64,000 nucleotides of DNA from Stemphylium vesicarium (GCA_004380135.1 QXCR01000060.1:62001-126000), one strand, 5' to 3'. Counted from the first letter of the stretch, positions 53,580-64,000 are shown. The notes: generated from the letters alone by a model not told the origin. Made by a program: numbers and translations.

Positions 53580-54507
53580 CTACCATCCCGAGACTCCACC
53601 CCAGGGGTTACCTGCCTCTGCAGCCTTGGTATCGCAGTGCACATCCTTGGCCAACTCGAATGCATCCTGGAGACTGACTTTGCCGTCAAGACCCTTCTCT
53701 TGAACCCACTTCCAGACTTTCTTCATGCCTGAGTTGCCCTCGATAATGGTCTTCTCGGAACCGGAGACGTTGCTGCTGTCGATGGGAATATGCGCAGTCT
53801 GCTCGCCATGCTCAACGGTGGCCCAGTAGGCGACAGTGTATCCGGCTGGCTTTGGTGATCTGGTTGCAGGAACGCTAGCCTCGGGGGAGGGGCGGATGAG
53901 AGGACTATAGATAGAGGGAAAAGACAGGACAGGCCAGTCGGACAGACCAGTCGCCCACGTCCGAATCTGCTGCCGCGCTTGTGCCCGACGAACTCGAGGA
54001 ACACTCTGACATTCTCAGGACAACGGGCCTATCTCCTACATGGCGTGACTTTGCTGCGGACGCACGAATAGCTCCAGGCTCAGAGTATGGGTCTGAAAGG
54101 AGATGCGACTTTCGCTCTTGTTCCTGACTGATGTTTGCTCGAAGGGGACGGGTGTTTACATCGCGAGTCTCTGGGTGGTAGTCGTGAATCCTGGGCGAAA
54201 CCTGCATATCACTCTCTTGAATGTGGTGTTCGAAATCATCCCAGGGCCTAGTATTGGTGGGACGCAGATCGGCTGACTCTTCAATAGGATGGGGGGAATG
54301 CTCGAGAGTGCTAGGGGTCGACTGTGGGAGCGAGTTGCGGCTCCTGGAGGGTTTCGAAGTCTTGGGTTTGACAGCCGGGCTCTGTTTGGAGGACTTAGGC
54401 GTCACAATGTCCAGCTGCTTGCCCGAAAATGCTATCATCGTCGCTCTTGACGTACGGAGCTGGCGCTTTTGCCGCCAGTCGCTCGTGATGGCGAAGCGGA
54501 GCCACAT
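53580..54507 (-). CDS. Hypothetical two-exon protein with a compact C-terminal domain
   Basis: Exons 53948-54507 and 53580-53904 join across a 43 nt intron (GTCTGT...CTATAG) in frame, giving 294 residues. The N-terminal half is basic and disordered (MWLRFAITSDWRQKRQ at the start, then Ser/Pro/Lys-rich sequence with many Arg-His-Glu stretches). The C-terminal 90 residues look folded: KPAGYTVAYWATVEHGEQTA, HIPIDSSNVSG, KKVWKWVQEKGLDGKVSLQD and a final AGNPWGGVSGW. I do not recognise a family. The N- and C-terminal parts are so different in composition that the first exon could belong to a different transcript. In that case the C-terminal domain could begin at another start. The donor is non-standard (GTCTGT), so the join is moderately supported. 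No signal peptide is seen at the proposed start. Confidence 0.55.
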
Positions 54508-55069
54508 TCGGGAGCTCAAGACTGCCGCTGTAGCTGTCCGGTAGGTAGGCGATCCTCAGTATGGAGGAAGACAAGAAGGAGCTGTACTTGTCAGCTCAGT
54601 ATGAAGCAAGAGAAGTTAGCTGAGTCGTACTCAAATGTGGAAGAGGAGAAGAGTGGCTGTCTCTTTAAAGCGGGGTCGGTTATAGGTAGCAGGCGCGAGG
54701 AGCCTGGACGCTGTCGAGGGTGAATGAGGGCAAGCTGCAGCCAATCAGCTGGCGATAGCAAGTGAGTGAAAGCTCAAATAGTTGTCGCTGCGGAGTTTTC
54801 ATTTTGGCGGTGACGTAGTTGCTGAGGAGGATGGAAGATGGAAGTGAGAATGGGTGGTGGATTTCGAGCTTTGAGAGATATAGCAGTTGAAGCGGTAGTA
54901 ATCCTCCCTGCGCTGATTGGGTTTTGATACACGCTGATATTACCCAGTAGCGTTTCATTCCCTTCGGTACCATGATCGACATCAGGCTGCCCCTTGGCAT
55001 CCCAACCTCCAACACAGCACTTCTCATCTGCTGCTCTTTCCTCCTCTTCTCTTGTAAGCGCATACTTCA
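54508..55069. other. Intergenic region
   Basis: No supported frame. It holds the promoter of the hypothetical gene above and the 3' end of the PSI-like gene. Short minus-strand frames at 54680-55073 have no motif. Confidence 0.45.
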
Positions 55070-55964
55070 TCAATGAAGCAACGGCCTCCTCTCCTCACCC
55101 CTCGTATTCCACCAAAAGAACCCCCTCTTCCTCGTTCCATCATCCACCTCCTCAACTTCAAACTCTTTCTGTTCACCTCTCACCCTCCGCCACCATCTAC
55201 CCCACCTTTCGCTCCTCCTCACCCATATCCCGTTACTTCCATCTCCAAACACTACATATCCGCCTTTACTCGCCCTCGCACCTAGGCCGACCCATTTTAC
55301 GCATTTGAAAAGTGAATACAGTACCAAAACGCCGAACAGCGTGCAGAAAATGGTAACTATAGATGTTAAGAAGGTGATAGTGGAGACCTGACAGCCTAGA
55401 CCCGAGGTACGCAGCTCGAAACGCTCAGATCGAAGCGCACAAATGGAATCGTAGCGCATGGGCGAGAGAAGAGGGAACGCTTTGGATAGCGGATCTGTAG
55501 GCAGCGGGAGACAAGTCGAAGACTGTTGCGCGATTCAGCATGCGTCAGATTCTATCCGCAGTCTGCTCTCCAGTTCCATCGGCGCACCCCAAAGCAACGG
55601 TCATCACAAGATTCCAGCTCACCAAGTCCAAAACACGGCTTAACAGTATCCATCCCACACAATCGAAAAGCATCGAAAAAACAACCGACAACGGATTAAG
55701 CAAATCGCTGATGACTGCGTTCCTGTGCGGAGGTCGTAGCAATGGGTTCAAAAAAGAGAAAACAGAACCTACAACAGCACACCACCCACAAAAACCCTCA
55801 CTCCGATGACAATCCCCACAATCACTATACCCCCAACACAACATCAGCCTCTCCCAGTCCTCCTTCGGACTACCCTGGAAGCGGTCGTGAATCAACGCCG
55901 TCACGTTTGTCAGCGCGTCATCATCGCGCTTGGCGGAGGGTGCGGGGCAATTCGATGACGGCAT
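55070..55964 (-). CDS. PSI-like cysteine-rich single-pass membrane protein
   Basis: Exons 55773-55964 and 55070-55522 join in phase 0 across a 250 nt intron (GTAGGT...CAACAG), giving 214 residues. The first exon carries TALIHDRFQGSPKEDWERLM and a PSI/plexin-like cysteine block CWGYSDCGDCHRSEGFCGWC. The second continues the block with SSTCLPLPTDPLSKAFPLL, then SICALRSERFELRTSGLGC. One membrane helix follows, ITFLTSIVTIFCTLFGVLVL, and then a basic cytosolic tail with a Trp-rich patch ending ERRPLLH, a possible dileucine sorting signal. The cysteine block split across the exons argues strongly for the join. Topology would put the cysteine domain outside or in the lumen. A signal peptide is expected but not seen at the proposed ATG (55964), so a further 5' exon may be missing. 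Function unknown. Confidence 0.7.
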
Positions 55965-56372
55965 TGTTGATGTTTGTTGGAGGAATGCGCTGGGTTAAGA
56001 CGGTACAGGACCGCTTGACGCAAGATCCAGAAGGCCGGAGATGAGAGAATGAATGGGATGAGTAGTGGATAGCGGATAGGGGATGTTGGCGGGAAGGCAA
56101 GGAAATGGAGCGACGAAAGTGGGGTTCATGCATGCGATAAGCTTCACGCTAGAACGGATTCGTTCATCTGGGCTGACTTCGTCGCGTCGCGTTGGCAGAA
56201 GTGAGCGCGCGAACTTCAATGCATCGGGTTGTAGCAGACAAGAAGTGCTTGCATGACATATTCTGCATGAACAAGGCATTTACGCCGAATCTAAAAGTAT
56301 ATACAAAAAGAATAACCCGGGATGAACCACTTCACTTCCACCCGGGCGCGAGAACACCTCCAAGTCCCTTCC
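55965..56372. other. Intergenic region between the PSI-like gene and CDH
   Basis: It may contain a missed signal-peptide exon of the PSI-like gene. Short frames such as the one opening MHEPHFRRS on the minus strand show no clear signal core. Confidence 0.4.
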
Positions 56373-59206
56373 TTAGCTGGGCTTGCACTGAGAGAACCAC
56401 TGGTTCTCAACTGCGCACTTGTAGCCGCTGACGCAGGTCTTGGGGCCGGTGTAGCCTGAGCCGCCGCACCTGTCGTTGAGTTAGCAAGTGTTCGAGGCGA
56501 AAGAGGGGAGTATCGCATTGACTTACTGTGTCCAAGCTTGCGCTAGAGCGCTTCCAGTGGGCTTCACAGATGTCGAAACGGTAGTAGGCTTCGCGGACGT
56601 CTTGGTTGGCGCCGCTGAAGTACTACTGGCCTTGGAGGTCGTGGGCTTAGCGGAGGCGGAGGAGGACTGGATGGACGAAGGCTTACCACCTCCATTGCTT
56701 GCGCCAAGAGCGAGGATCTTTGCGGCGGCGTGTTCGGCTAGGACAACAATGTAAGAAGTTGGGTTGGTGAAGATGTGGCTGCGTTGCGTTAGTTTTGGTC
56801 ATAAAGGGCGTGATGTGTAGAGGCTTACCCTGGGAAGATGGATGCATCGACAACGTGAATGTTCTGTGTTCCGTACACTTGGGTGTTGAGGTCCACGACG
56901 GAGGTTCCGCCTTTGAGGCCACTGTCAGTTCCAAGCTTGGCGGTACCAATCCAGTGGTTGGCACGACGGGCAGCAGGGGTCTTGGGCAAGCTGGAGACGT
57001 AATCCTCGACTGTCATGTTCGCAGGCGGCACCTGGAACTCAATCGCAGGGTTCTTCTTGATGGCCTTCATCATGCTCTTGATTCCTGCAATGACCACACT
57101 GGTGTCTGCTTCGTTCTTGAGGTAGGGAGAGTCGCTCACAACGACGTTGAGAGCACCGTTGATTGAAAGCGCACCTCGCGAGGTGGAGCCATGGCCAAGG
57201 TACTGGCTGATGGTAAGATGGTTGGTGTCGTTGGCGCCCGGCCCCTCAACACGAGCAGTCCACTGAATAGATCGATCGATTCCGTCAGAACCTTTGATCA
57301 TCTCCCAAGCAAGGGGACCAATGTTTGGCGCGGATGTAGCAAGTATACCCGAGCGCTTGCTAAGGTACAAGTTCTTGTCAGCCTCGATTGGGTCATCCCA
57401 CGCCTCGTAGAAGTCGTAAAAGGAGATGTTGGGGTGCTTGATGACGAGATCGGTGTTGACGTGGTCGTTCAAGTTCTTTCCGACAGGAAGGTTAATCCAG
57501 TCACTCTCACCAATCATGGTAGCACCGTCGCGAGCGCTGTTCTTGACGACGTTCAGCTGGTCCTTTGGTCCGATTCCGCTGCGGAAGAGAACCTTGGACG
57601 AACCGAAAGCACCACCAGAGAGGATAACACGACCACCTGGGTTCAGGTTGACAGTGCCACAGTAGCCGGTACCACCAACACCGCTCTCAAGTTCAACGCC
57701 GGTAGCCGTGCCACCAGAGCGGACAATGCGCCGAGCCATTGTGTTCGTCCAGAGCTTGAAGTTCTGCCTCTTCAGAGCAGATACCATGTAGGTGCCTAGA
57801 GGACCTTGTCTCTGTCCATTCTCATACATGAAGGGAGAGTGAGAGTATGTCCTGTTCTTCTCGTTTTGTTGGTTGTTGGCAACGACGTTCTTCCAGCCAT
57901 CAGCACCAAGCGCACCGGAGAGGACGTCGTAGCCTTCCTGCTTGTAACGCTTTCCGTCCATAGAAGGAGTGTCTGTACCAGGAATACGTTTAAAGACACG
58001 GTCGATCGCGCCCTTGACATCAGATGACTTCCAGCCGGCAGGGAATTGGTAGTCGAAATCGATGTCGACCGGCTTCCACCAAAGCGCAGCATTGACAGCA
58101 GCGCCTCCACCGAGCACACAGCCGGCCATTTGGTCGATGTCGGTGCAGGCAACGCCAGCAGAGTCGACCCAGATCTGGTTGCAAAGACCAGGGATATCGA
58201 AACGAGTGAGGTTGTTGCTGGTGGCCCATTCAGGGCCCATGGTTCCACCAAAGCGAGCCAGAGACGGCGGACCCTTCTCGAGCATGAGAACGCTCTTGCC
58301 GGATTCAGATAGCTTATCGGCCACAGGAATACCTCCAGCACCACCGCCAACGACAATATAATCGAATGAGCCGGTCGGGGCCGCCGAACCAACACAGGAG
58401 GGTCTTGTTGGGGTAGGAGTGACAGGAGGCTGACCGGACTTGGTTGGTGTAGGTGCGCCAGAAGGCTGGCCATCAGTCAATTCGACCCATTCAGAGTACT
58501 TGGCGTTCCTGGCGGGTGCTACCTGAGCACCGAAGATACCCTGCCCCTTGTTGTGGAACACCCAAGTGCCCGAATAGATTTCGTTGTGCTGAGCCCATCC
58601 TATAACCTGGACTTCTCCAGTTGGGAGTTGAGATCCTTCCGCACCTTCCTGGTCCCAGACCCAGCAGCGTTGGCATCTGTAGATAATCTCGAAGTGGGTG
58701 TCGCTGACGGAGTGGAAGATTTGACTCAAAGATGCGTCACCAGTGTAATCTTCAGGTGTAACGTAGCCACTGCATCACATTAGCGGCAAGCTTATGAAAG
58801 TTCCTGGAAGTACTAACGGTGCCCAGACAAACTTGGTCTTGACTTGGTCCTCTTCTGGCCAAGCAACAAGAAGGAGAGAGTTGGGCATGCCGCCATTGTG
58901 GCTGATACCAGACCAACCCTGTCTGTTGGCTTCAAGGGAACCTTTCTGGCAGACGTTAGATGACGCTGCGCTACAGCATCAGTTTTCTCTTACAATGTAA
59001 CCAATGTACTCGTCGTTGGCTCCTGTTGGCTCTCCAGGCAGAGCCATACCCCACTCAAAGCCACCGGAGGTCTGAGCATCGCTGACTACCTGGCGCCAAA
59101 ACTGGATGCCAGTGCCTTCATGGGTGAAGGTGTCCTGCGCAAGAGCGAAAGGAGTAAAAAGAGAGGATAGCAGCGAAGCTGCTCTGAGAACAGACGAGCC
59201 CTTCAT
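56373..59206 (-). CDS. Cellobiose dehydrogenase with C-terminal CBM1
   Basis: Five exons: 58994-59206, 58818-58945, 56829-58769, 56527-56778 and 56373-56469. They sum to 2631 nt, which gives 876 residues. A signal peptide at about 1-23 (SLLSSLFTPFALA) precedes the cytochrome b domain. That domain contains GGFEWGMALPGEP, with M54 as the likely axial heme ligand, and a later SDTHFEIIYRCQRCWVW. A Pro/Thr-rich linker with repeated TPTK/TPTR units leads to the GMC flavodehydrogenase. Its FAD motif is DYIVVGGGAGGIPVADKL, and its active site includes the His of ANHWIGTAKLG and the Asn of HIFTNPTSY. A Ser/Thr/Lys linker then joins a cellulose-binding CBM1, QCGGSGYTGPKTC...NQWFSQC. It oxidises cellobiose outside the cell and passes electrons to oxygen or AA9 enzymes. 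It is divergent from an AA9 gene. CBM1 places it with class IIA ascomycete CDHs. Confidence 0.96.
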
Positions 59207-60396
59207 GTTGAAGACAAGTACCAGCAAGTCAAGGAGAGAACGAAGTGACCAGCGAAAGTGATAGTCGCGACTTGAATATCCATGCCTGCGCGCGATGGTA
59301 TTATATACGCTTCCATTTTACCCTGGATCATCTCGCAAGCGCCATAGTGTATGGGGTTAATGCCAACGGGCCAAGCCACTACCTGGGGAAGTTCTGTCTC
59401 CAGGCGGCAGAAGTGCTCCCTCAACCAGGTACGGAAGAAGCATATTGACTAGGGTGAGCCCAACCGAAAGGCCTGATTACCGTGGGGAGCGTCGCAATTG
59501 GGCGGCGTGGTGCCAATGTGATCTGGCTGAGATTCAAGGCTAGCCGGTAATATGTAGAAATCAGGGCGACATGGGTTGTTGATTGATGTAAATTGATGTA
59601 AAGCCGGGATGTCGACTTATTTGCCGTTGGCCACTCGGCTCTAACCCCTTTGGGCCTTCCAAGGTTCCCCACAATCGATTAGTGGCAGGTGGATAGAACG
59701 ACTTTCGGACTTGTGCCTTTCATCAGCCTCCCCAAACACACAATCTGCGCCGAAAAATCCTTCCAGAATATTGGCCTATCTATGGCCCTGACCTCGTGCG
59801 GGCGCCACATCCATCTCGGTACCGGCTTTCTCGCGCATGTTCCGCAAGGGCGCCTCAAATGAAGGGTGACTTCCAAGACAACCCCCAAGGCCGTCGCGAT
59901 GCGCACGTTTCATAGATTGAAACACTCGACTAGGCCAGCAGCCAACAATCTATTATATTGCCTTTTGTCTCGTCTCACGTGTCGTCAGTCACGAAGCACC
60001 TCGGTCCTTCCTTTGATCTGTAATTAATGCGGCGTTTCTTCCATCCAACCGCCGGCTCTGCGCTCCTGCATGTACAACCACCGGGGCGTATTTTCCTTAT
60101 GCAGCACTGCCGGCGCCTGCATGCAGATTCGTCGCGCTGCACGTGTTACCCTTCCAGCACGTGTGTGTTGCGTGCAAACTCCCGTCGCGGAGGGAAGTAT
60201 ATTGAGAAATAGACGACCCTTGATCACGCCGCGCTGCCACTGAGTGGCGTGCGTGCCAGACTTGTGTGGATGAAGTCTGCTCAACGCTCCGTGCTCCATT
60301 TGGAATACTGCGAACTCAGTGCAACATGATACCATATAGACATTTGCACTTGCGTTCATGAGTAGCTGGTCAACATACACAGCCAGAACGCACACC
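59207..60396. promoter_or_regulatory. Shared divergent region of CDH and AA9 genes
   Basis: 1.19 kb between outward-facing CDH and AA9. Three hexamers fit the carbon-catabolite-repressor CreA consensus SYGGRG: CTGGGG at 59383-59388, GTGGGG at 59482-59487, and CCCCAC (reverse) at 59667-59672. A direct repeat ATTGATGTAA occurs twice at about 59582-59601. These motifs are short and partly expected by chance. Carbon repression and cellulose induction are nevertheless the usual control of such genes. Confidence 0.45.
59301..59308 (-). promoter_or_regulatory. TATA box of the CDH gene
   Basis: GTATATAA on the minus strand, 95-102 bp before the CDH start codon, a normal distance for a strongly regulated fungal secreted-enzyme gene. 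Confidence 0.55.
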
Positions 60397-61398
60397 ATGA
60401 AGGCTTCTTTCGTAACTTGCTCATTCTTAGCGAGTGCATCTGCACATACTATTTTCACTGAGTTGCACGTTAATGGCGTAGCCCAGGGACATACCAAGGG
60501 CGTTCGAGTACCAGTATGAAGTCGATCCAAATACATTCTATCGAGCCCTTGCTAACATTGCAAAACAGACTTACGATGGGTAATGCACCCCGCAATTAGC
60601 AAAGCTTACAAGACTGAAGCACTGCACCAGGCCAATCACGGATGTGACATCTAACGATGTCATCTGTAACGGCGGGTAAGCATGGAGGCAGGTAAAACAA
60701 GCGCTATATTGATGCGCATCCAGCATCAACCCCTACAGAACGCCTCTTCCCAAGGACATCATCAACGTATGTTGTTTTCGATATAGCGTCTAGACGCCAC
60801 GCAGAGGCTTATTTCTCACTAGGTCAAAGCTGGGGACAAGCTGACTGCCGAATGGCACCATACGCTTGATTCACAGCCGGAAACCGACAAGTCGGATCCC
60901 ATCGACCCCGGCCATCTAGGCCCCATCATGATCTATCTCGCCAAAGTCGATGATGCCCTGACTACTCAAGTTACCGGTCTCAAATGGTTCAAGATCTACG
61001 AAGATGGTATGGACGCCAATGGCGAATGGGCGGTTACGAGGCTGTACAACAACAAAGGGTTGGTGGATTTTGTGCTACCATCCTGCATCCCCAGCGGACA
61101 GTAAGTAATCCCAATGGCAGCCACATGGTAGAATCCGACACCGATCTCTAGGTACCTCCTCCGAGCCGAGCTCATTGCTCTCCATGCCGCCGGAAGCTAC
61201 CCCGGTGCCCAGCTATACATGGAGTGCGCGCAAATCAACGTCACAGGAGGAGGCAACGCGAGTCCAGCGACTATCAGCTTTCCGGGTGCATACAAGGGGA
61301 CTGACCCTGGGATCAAGTTCCAGCTGTACTGGCCCAAGCCGACGAGCTACACGATTCCGGGTCCCAGGCCCTTTACTTGCTCTGCGAAGATTAGGTAG
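60397..61398 (+). CDS. AA9 lytic polysaccharide monooxygenase (former GH61)
   Basis: Six exons: 60397-60513, 60569-60579, 60631-60675, 60724-60766, 60823-61100 and 61152-61398. They sum to 741 nt, which gives 246 residues. Signal peptide 1-16 ([15 protein letters not shown]) ends exactly before H17. That histidine, in [11 protein letters not shown], would be the mature N-terminal residue of the copper histidine brace. The second brace histidine is in EWHHT (84-85), and the axial tyrosine is Y187 in [14 protein letters not shown]55 in NDVICNGG and C190 fit the conserved disulfide. [16 protein letters not shown] and [17 protein letters not shown] are standard AA9 segments. It cleaves cellulose or related glucans oxidatively with copper and an electron donor. 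The neighbouring CDH is such a donor. There is no CBM. The 11 nt second exon is very small but essential for the TYDG motif and the frame. Confidence 0.95.
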
Positions 61399-61888
61399 GG
61401 TGTGTGAAGTAATTGGAAGGTCATATCAGGGAGTGCAGTGGTATTGGTGGCATATGTCAGACATGAGGTAGACAGTCGTCCAAGTAGACAAGAATCGCTT
61501 GAAATTTCAAACAAACGAGTATTCATCATTGACCCCATATTATCCATCTCCTTCACTGTCCCATATTCCCATAGAAACAAACATACATAGACATTTGTCG
61601 TATATGCACCCCACAAAAAGCCGGAAGTTGGGCGTTGCCAAACGGGGAGGGGTCCACGGGTGCAAGCGTGCGGGCAAGCGTTCCAAGGTTAGTGGTACGG
61701 TACCTGCATCATTCGGCGTCTGATTTCCCCACCACCAACATCCACCTCCACATCTACAAGCAACCCGCAGCCACAACGCGACACGCCTCACCCCCGCTTT
61801 ATCAATCTAGGAGAACTCAAACCTTGCCCCTTCATCGCATACATCCATAGTCCATCTGATCTGGCCTCGAGAGCTCCGCGCATCAATC
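61399..61888. other. Intergenic region downstream of AA9
   Basis: No supported coding frame. It contains the AA9 3' region and the promoter of the next plus-strand gene. Confidence 0.45.
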
Positions 61889-62750
61889 ATGCACGACGAA
61901 CGTAAGTTGCTGCGAAAGAAAGCCATTTACTTCCCCACTATACCTCACCCCGCAGAGAAGTGTACGAGGTCAGCGCACGTGCTTCTGTATATTTCCAAGC
62001 CCGTTTCATAGAGTCTAGCAGGAACGATGTTTCAAACAGAGAGCAGTACACATACAGGACTCTACACGTTCACTCCCAAGCACCCGCGCCCTCATCTCTA
62101 TCCACGCACATGCACATGCACACGCACGCGCACGCTCAACATCCACCACTACATACAACCTGCTGACAACAAAACCTCTCACCACAGACCCCCACCCCCT
62201 CCTCGCCCAAGTCCCCCTAACACTCTCCCCCTTCCTCTCCCTCCCCACCACAATCCCACTCCCATACAGCTACAAAACGCTGCCCTCCACGCTACCTCCC
62301 AGCATCCTCTCGCAGCCACCCACAGAATCCTCCTCCCAAAACGAAACGTCAACACCTCAGCAACAACAGCAACAACCAGCCTACGTCGTCTCCGCCTCAG
62401 GCACCTCAGCGCACCCAGACGCAATCCTAACCTCGTGCACAGCACTCCAAGAGCATCTACGCAAGATGGAGGAGGATGCGCGGCGCACGCTGAGGGAGTG
62501 GGAGGACAGGCGCAAAGCAGAGGATTTGGCGGAGAAGAGGAGGGTTGCGCCGGGTTGGTTGGATAGTGGGGTAAGAGTGTTGAAGCCCGAGGTTACAGAT
62601 GACGCAACAAGAGGGAATGGACAAGGGCAAGGACAAGCAGAGGGACAAGGGGCAACAGAGCAGAATCTCATGGATTTAGATCCGCAGGCGGAGAACAAGG
62701 CAAAGGAAGGAGAGGAGTTGGATCGCGTGTTTGGGGGGTTACAAGTTTGA
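61889..62750 (+). CDS. Hypothetical small charged protein, 5' exon structure uncertain
   Basis: The secure part is one exon from about 62187 (after a CACCACAG acceptor) to a TGA at 62748-62750. Its frame reads PLLAQVPLTLSPFLSLPTT, a Pro/Gln-rich stretch with six glutamines, SASGTSAHPDAILTSCTALQ, then a helical charged region EEDARRTLREWEDRRKAEDL. A Gly/Gln-rich tail ends LDRVFGGLQV. The likely start is an ATG at 61889 (MHDE) followed by a clear GTAAGT donor and a CGCAG acceptor near 61955. The connection from there to the secure exon was not settled because the phases of simple joins do not agree. I do not recognise the family. The helical segment could be a coiled coil. Its C-terminal half looks like a genuine conserved fungal protein, but no function is proposed. 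Confidence 0.5.
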
Positions 62751-63072
62751 AATCAATCAAGACATAGTGGAGGCATGTAGACCCAAGTATCTTCATGGGC
62801 TCAAAATAAATTAATACCAAGTTTGTTTAAAAACCATAAAGCTATGATATGCCATTTTAGCCCAGGTCTGAGAGCCACATTTGCCAAAACCGGGTAGAAA
62901 ACCCCCTCTTCACTCCATCGCGACGCGACATTACAGACATATGAGAACCAAAGAACAGAAACAGAAGGGGAATCTTGAAGGAGGAAGAATGTCGACAATT
63001 ACTGCTATGCCCGACTCGTTCGCGCGCAACCCAATCAACGCCATGACGCTACGTCTAGCAACGATTCCACGC
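62751..63072. other. Convergent intergenic region
   Basis: 3' ends of the small charged protein (+) and the septin (-). Nothing else supported. Confidence 0.5.
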
Positions 63073-64000
63073 TTAGCGACGGCCGTGGGAGCGGTTGATG
63101 CTGCCCTGGAGGTTGTCGACTTCGCCCTCAAGACGCTTGATCTCGGCGTGGCTGGCCTCGAGGTCCTTGTTGAGACGGTCACGCTCGGCAATGAGCTTCT
63201 GCTCCCACTGCCTGAAACGCTGCTCCTCAACCTTGACCTGTTCGGTGAAACGCTTGCGAAGCGCCTCTTCCTCCTCCTTGAACTTGGGGTTGTCCAGCTT
63301 CCTTGGGCGCGCTTCGCCAAACTTCCTCGTCTCCATCTGGCCAGCGCGGTAGGCCTCGTAGTGGTTCTCCTCGGTGGTGTGGATGAGGTCGAGCATGTGG
63401 GTTCGGATGAGAATGGCGCGGAGCTTCTTGAAGTCGCAGTGCTCCTCATTCTCGACTTCGGCAACACCCCAGGCGTACTGTCGGCCCTTGACGGTGCGGC
63501 CGTCGTTGGTCTGGACATCCTTCTCGGAGCCGATGACGGAGAAGGGCATGGCGTCGATGAGACCGCGAGCGTGCTGCATGGCGGCAGCGTCGTCGTCCTC
63601 GAGCGGGGGCGTGTAGATCTTGATGCCCTGAGCATCGACAACCTGGCGGACCTACAAGCAGTCAGTATGTGGTCATATCACAGTTTTGGCTAACGTACCC
63701 TCATCTTGAACCTGGCGAGGTCTGTGGGGCTCAGTGTGTCGGCCTTGGCCACGACGGGGATCAGGTTGACGCGTGTGCAGAGCTTCTTCATGACCTCAAT
63801 GTCGAGCGGCTTCAGGGTGTGGCCTGTGGGGCGGATAAAGTACAGGCAGGCGTGAACACGGAGATCGATCTTATCAGAGCGGCGCGGTTGTTGCTCCTGC
63901 AGCATGTACGACTCGTGCTGGTCGTCGAGGAACTCGATGATGGGCTGCCATGAGTCGCGGTTGTTGACGTAGTCACCGAAACCAGGCGTGTCGATGACGG
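63073..64000 (-). CDS. CDC12: Septin, CDC12/AspC type, N-terminus cut by window edge
   Basis: Exons 63699-64000 (open at the edge) and 63073-63651 join across a 47 nt intron (GTACGT...TTGTAG). The visible part starts inside the GTPase domain at the G3 motif VIDTPGFGDYVNNRDSW. It then has DDQHESYMLQEQQPRRSDKI, YFIRPTGHTLKPLDIEVMKK and the G4 motif AKADTLSPTDLARF. The septin-unique region follows (GRQYAWGVAEVENEEHCDF, HMLDLIHTTEENHYEAYR). The C-terminal coiled coil (EEEEALRKRFTEQVKVEEQR, FRQWEQKLIAERDRLNKDLE) ends SHGRR. The DDQHxSYMxQEQQP stretch and the EEQRFRQWEQ coil match Cdc12 rather than Cdc3, Cdc10 or Cdc11 as I recall them. Septins form hetero-oligomeric filaments at septa and hyphal bases. 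The P-loop lies beyond the window. Confidence 0.92.

Noticed and set aside
1..64000. tRNA genes searched by eye using the GGTTCGA-type B-box
   Set aside because: All TTCGA occurrences examined lacked a matching A-box and cloverleaf; none supported.

Overview
The window reads as nuclear DNA of a filamentous ascomycete, most likely a Dothideomycete of the Pleosporales type (the class is inference). Genes are split by many 41-60 nt introns with GTRNGT donors, CTAAC-like branch points and AG acceptors. Gene families typical of moulds are present: HET-domain proteins, MFS transporters, cellobiose dehydrogenase, AA9 monooxygenase, a DUF8021 secreted protein, a septin and Lcl2. I saw no tRNA or rRNA, no intact transposon and no AT-rich RIP-type island. 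Much of the coding content is in short exons, so many models below were assembled by joining exons by hand. Where exon lengths sum to a multiple of three with canonical splice sites, I say so.

Layout. 1-9.9 kb is an accessory stretch: a HET gene running off the left edge (-), a short-chain dehydrogenase (-), a seven-exon cysteine-synthase-like/rhodanese fusion (-), a nine-exon DHA2-type MFS exporter (+) and a small secreted beta-trefoil-like protein (+). 10.2-12.3 kb holds two unidentified minus-strand loci, one with an in-frame stop. 12.8-19.3 kb is housekeeping: cysteinyl-tRNA synthetase (-) and tRNA m1A58 methyltransferase TRM61 (+) diverge from a 333 bp shared promoter, followed by a PhoD-like phosphatase (-). 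19.9-21.6 kb is a HET pseudogene with three in-frame TAG codons. 21.6-24.8 kb is nearly empty.

24.8-34.9 kb is a second core block: a CASTOR-like ACT-domain protein (+), a 981-residue coiled-coil protein (+), LCL2 (-) and NOP10 (+) on a shared promoter, and acetoacetyl-CoA synthetase (-). 34.9-45.4 kb is gene-poor, with one disordered-protein gene at 39-40.5 kb and many microsatellites. 45.4-49.3 kb carries a CorA-like membrane protein (+) and an intact HET gene (-).

50.5-56 kb has an MCT-type MFS transporter (+) behind a palindromic promoter element, a DUF8021 secreted protein (-), an unidentified two-exon gene (-) and a PSI-like single-pass membrane protein (-). 56.4-61.4 kb is a lignocellulose-degradation pair: cellobiose dehydrogenase with a C-terminal CBM1 (-), and divergently an AA9 lytic polysaccharide monooxygenase (+). 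CDH is an established electron donor for AA9 enzymes, so the two products probably act together outside the cell. The window closes with a small charged protein (+) and a septin of the CDC12/AspC type (-) cut by the right edge.

No clearly unprecedented system was found. The most interesting points are the CDH/AA9 divergent pair, the TRM61/CysRS divergent pair, the three-amber HET pseudogene, the cysteine-synthase/rhodanese fusion, and very small exons in the AA9 and PhoD-like genes.
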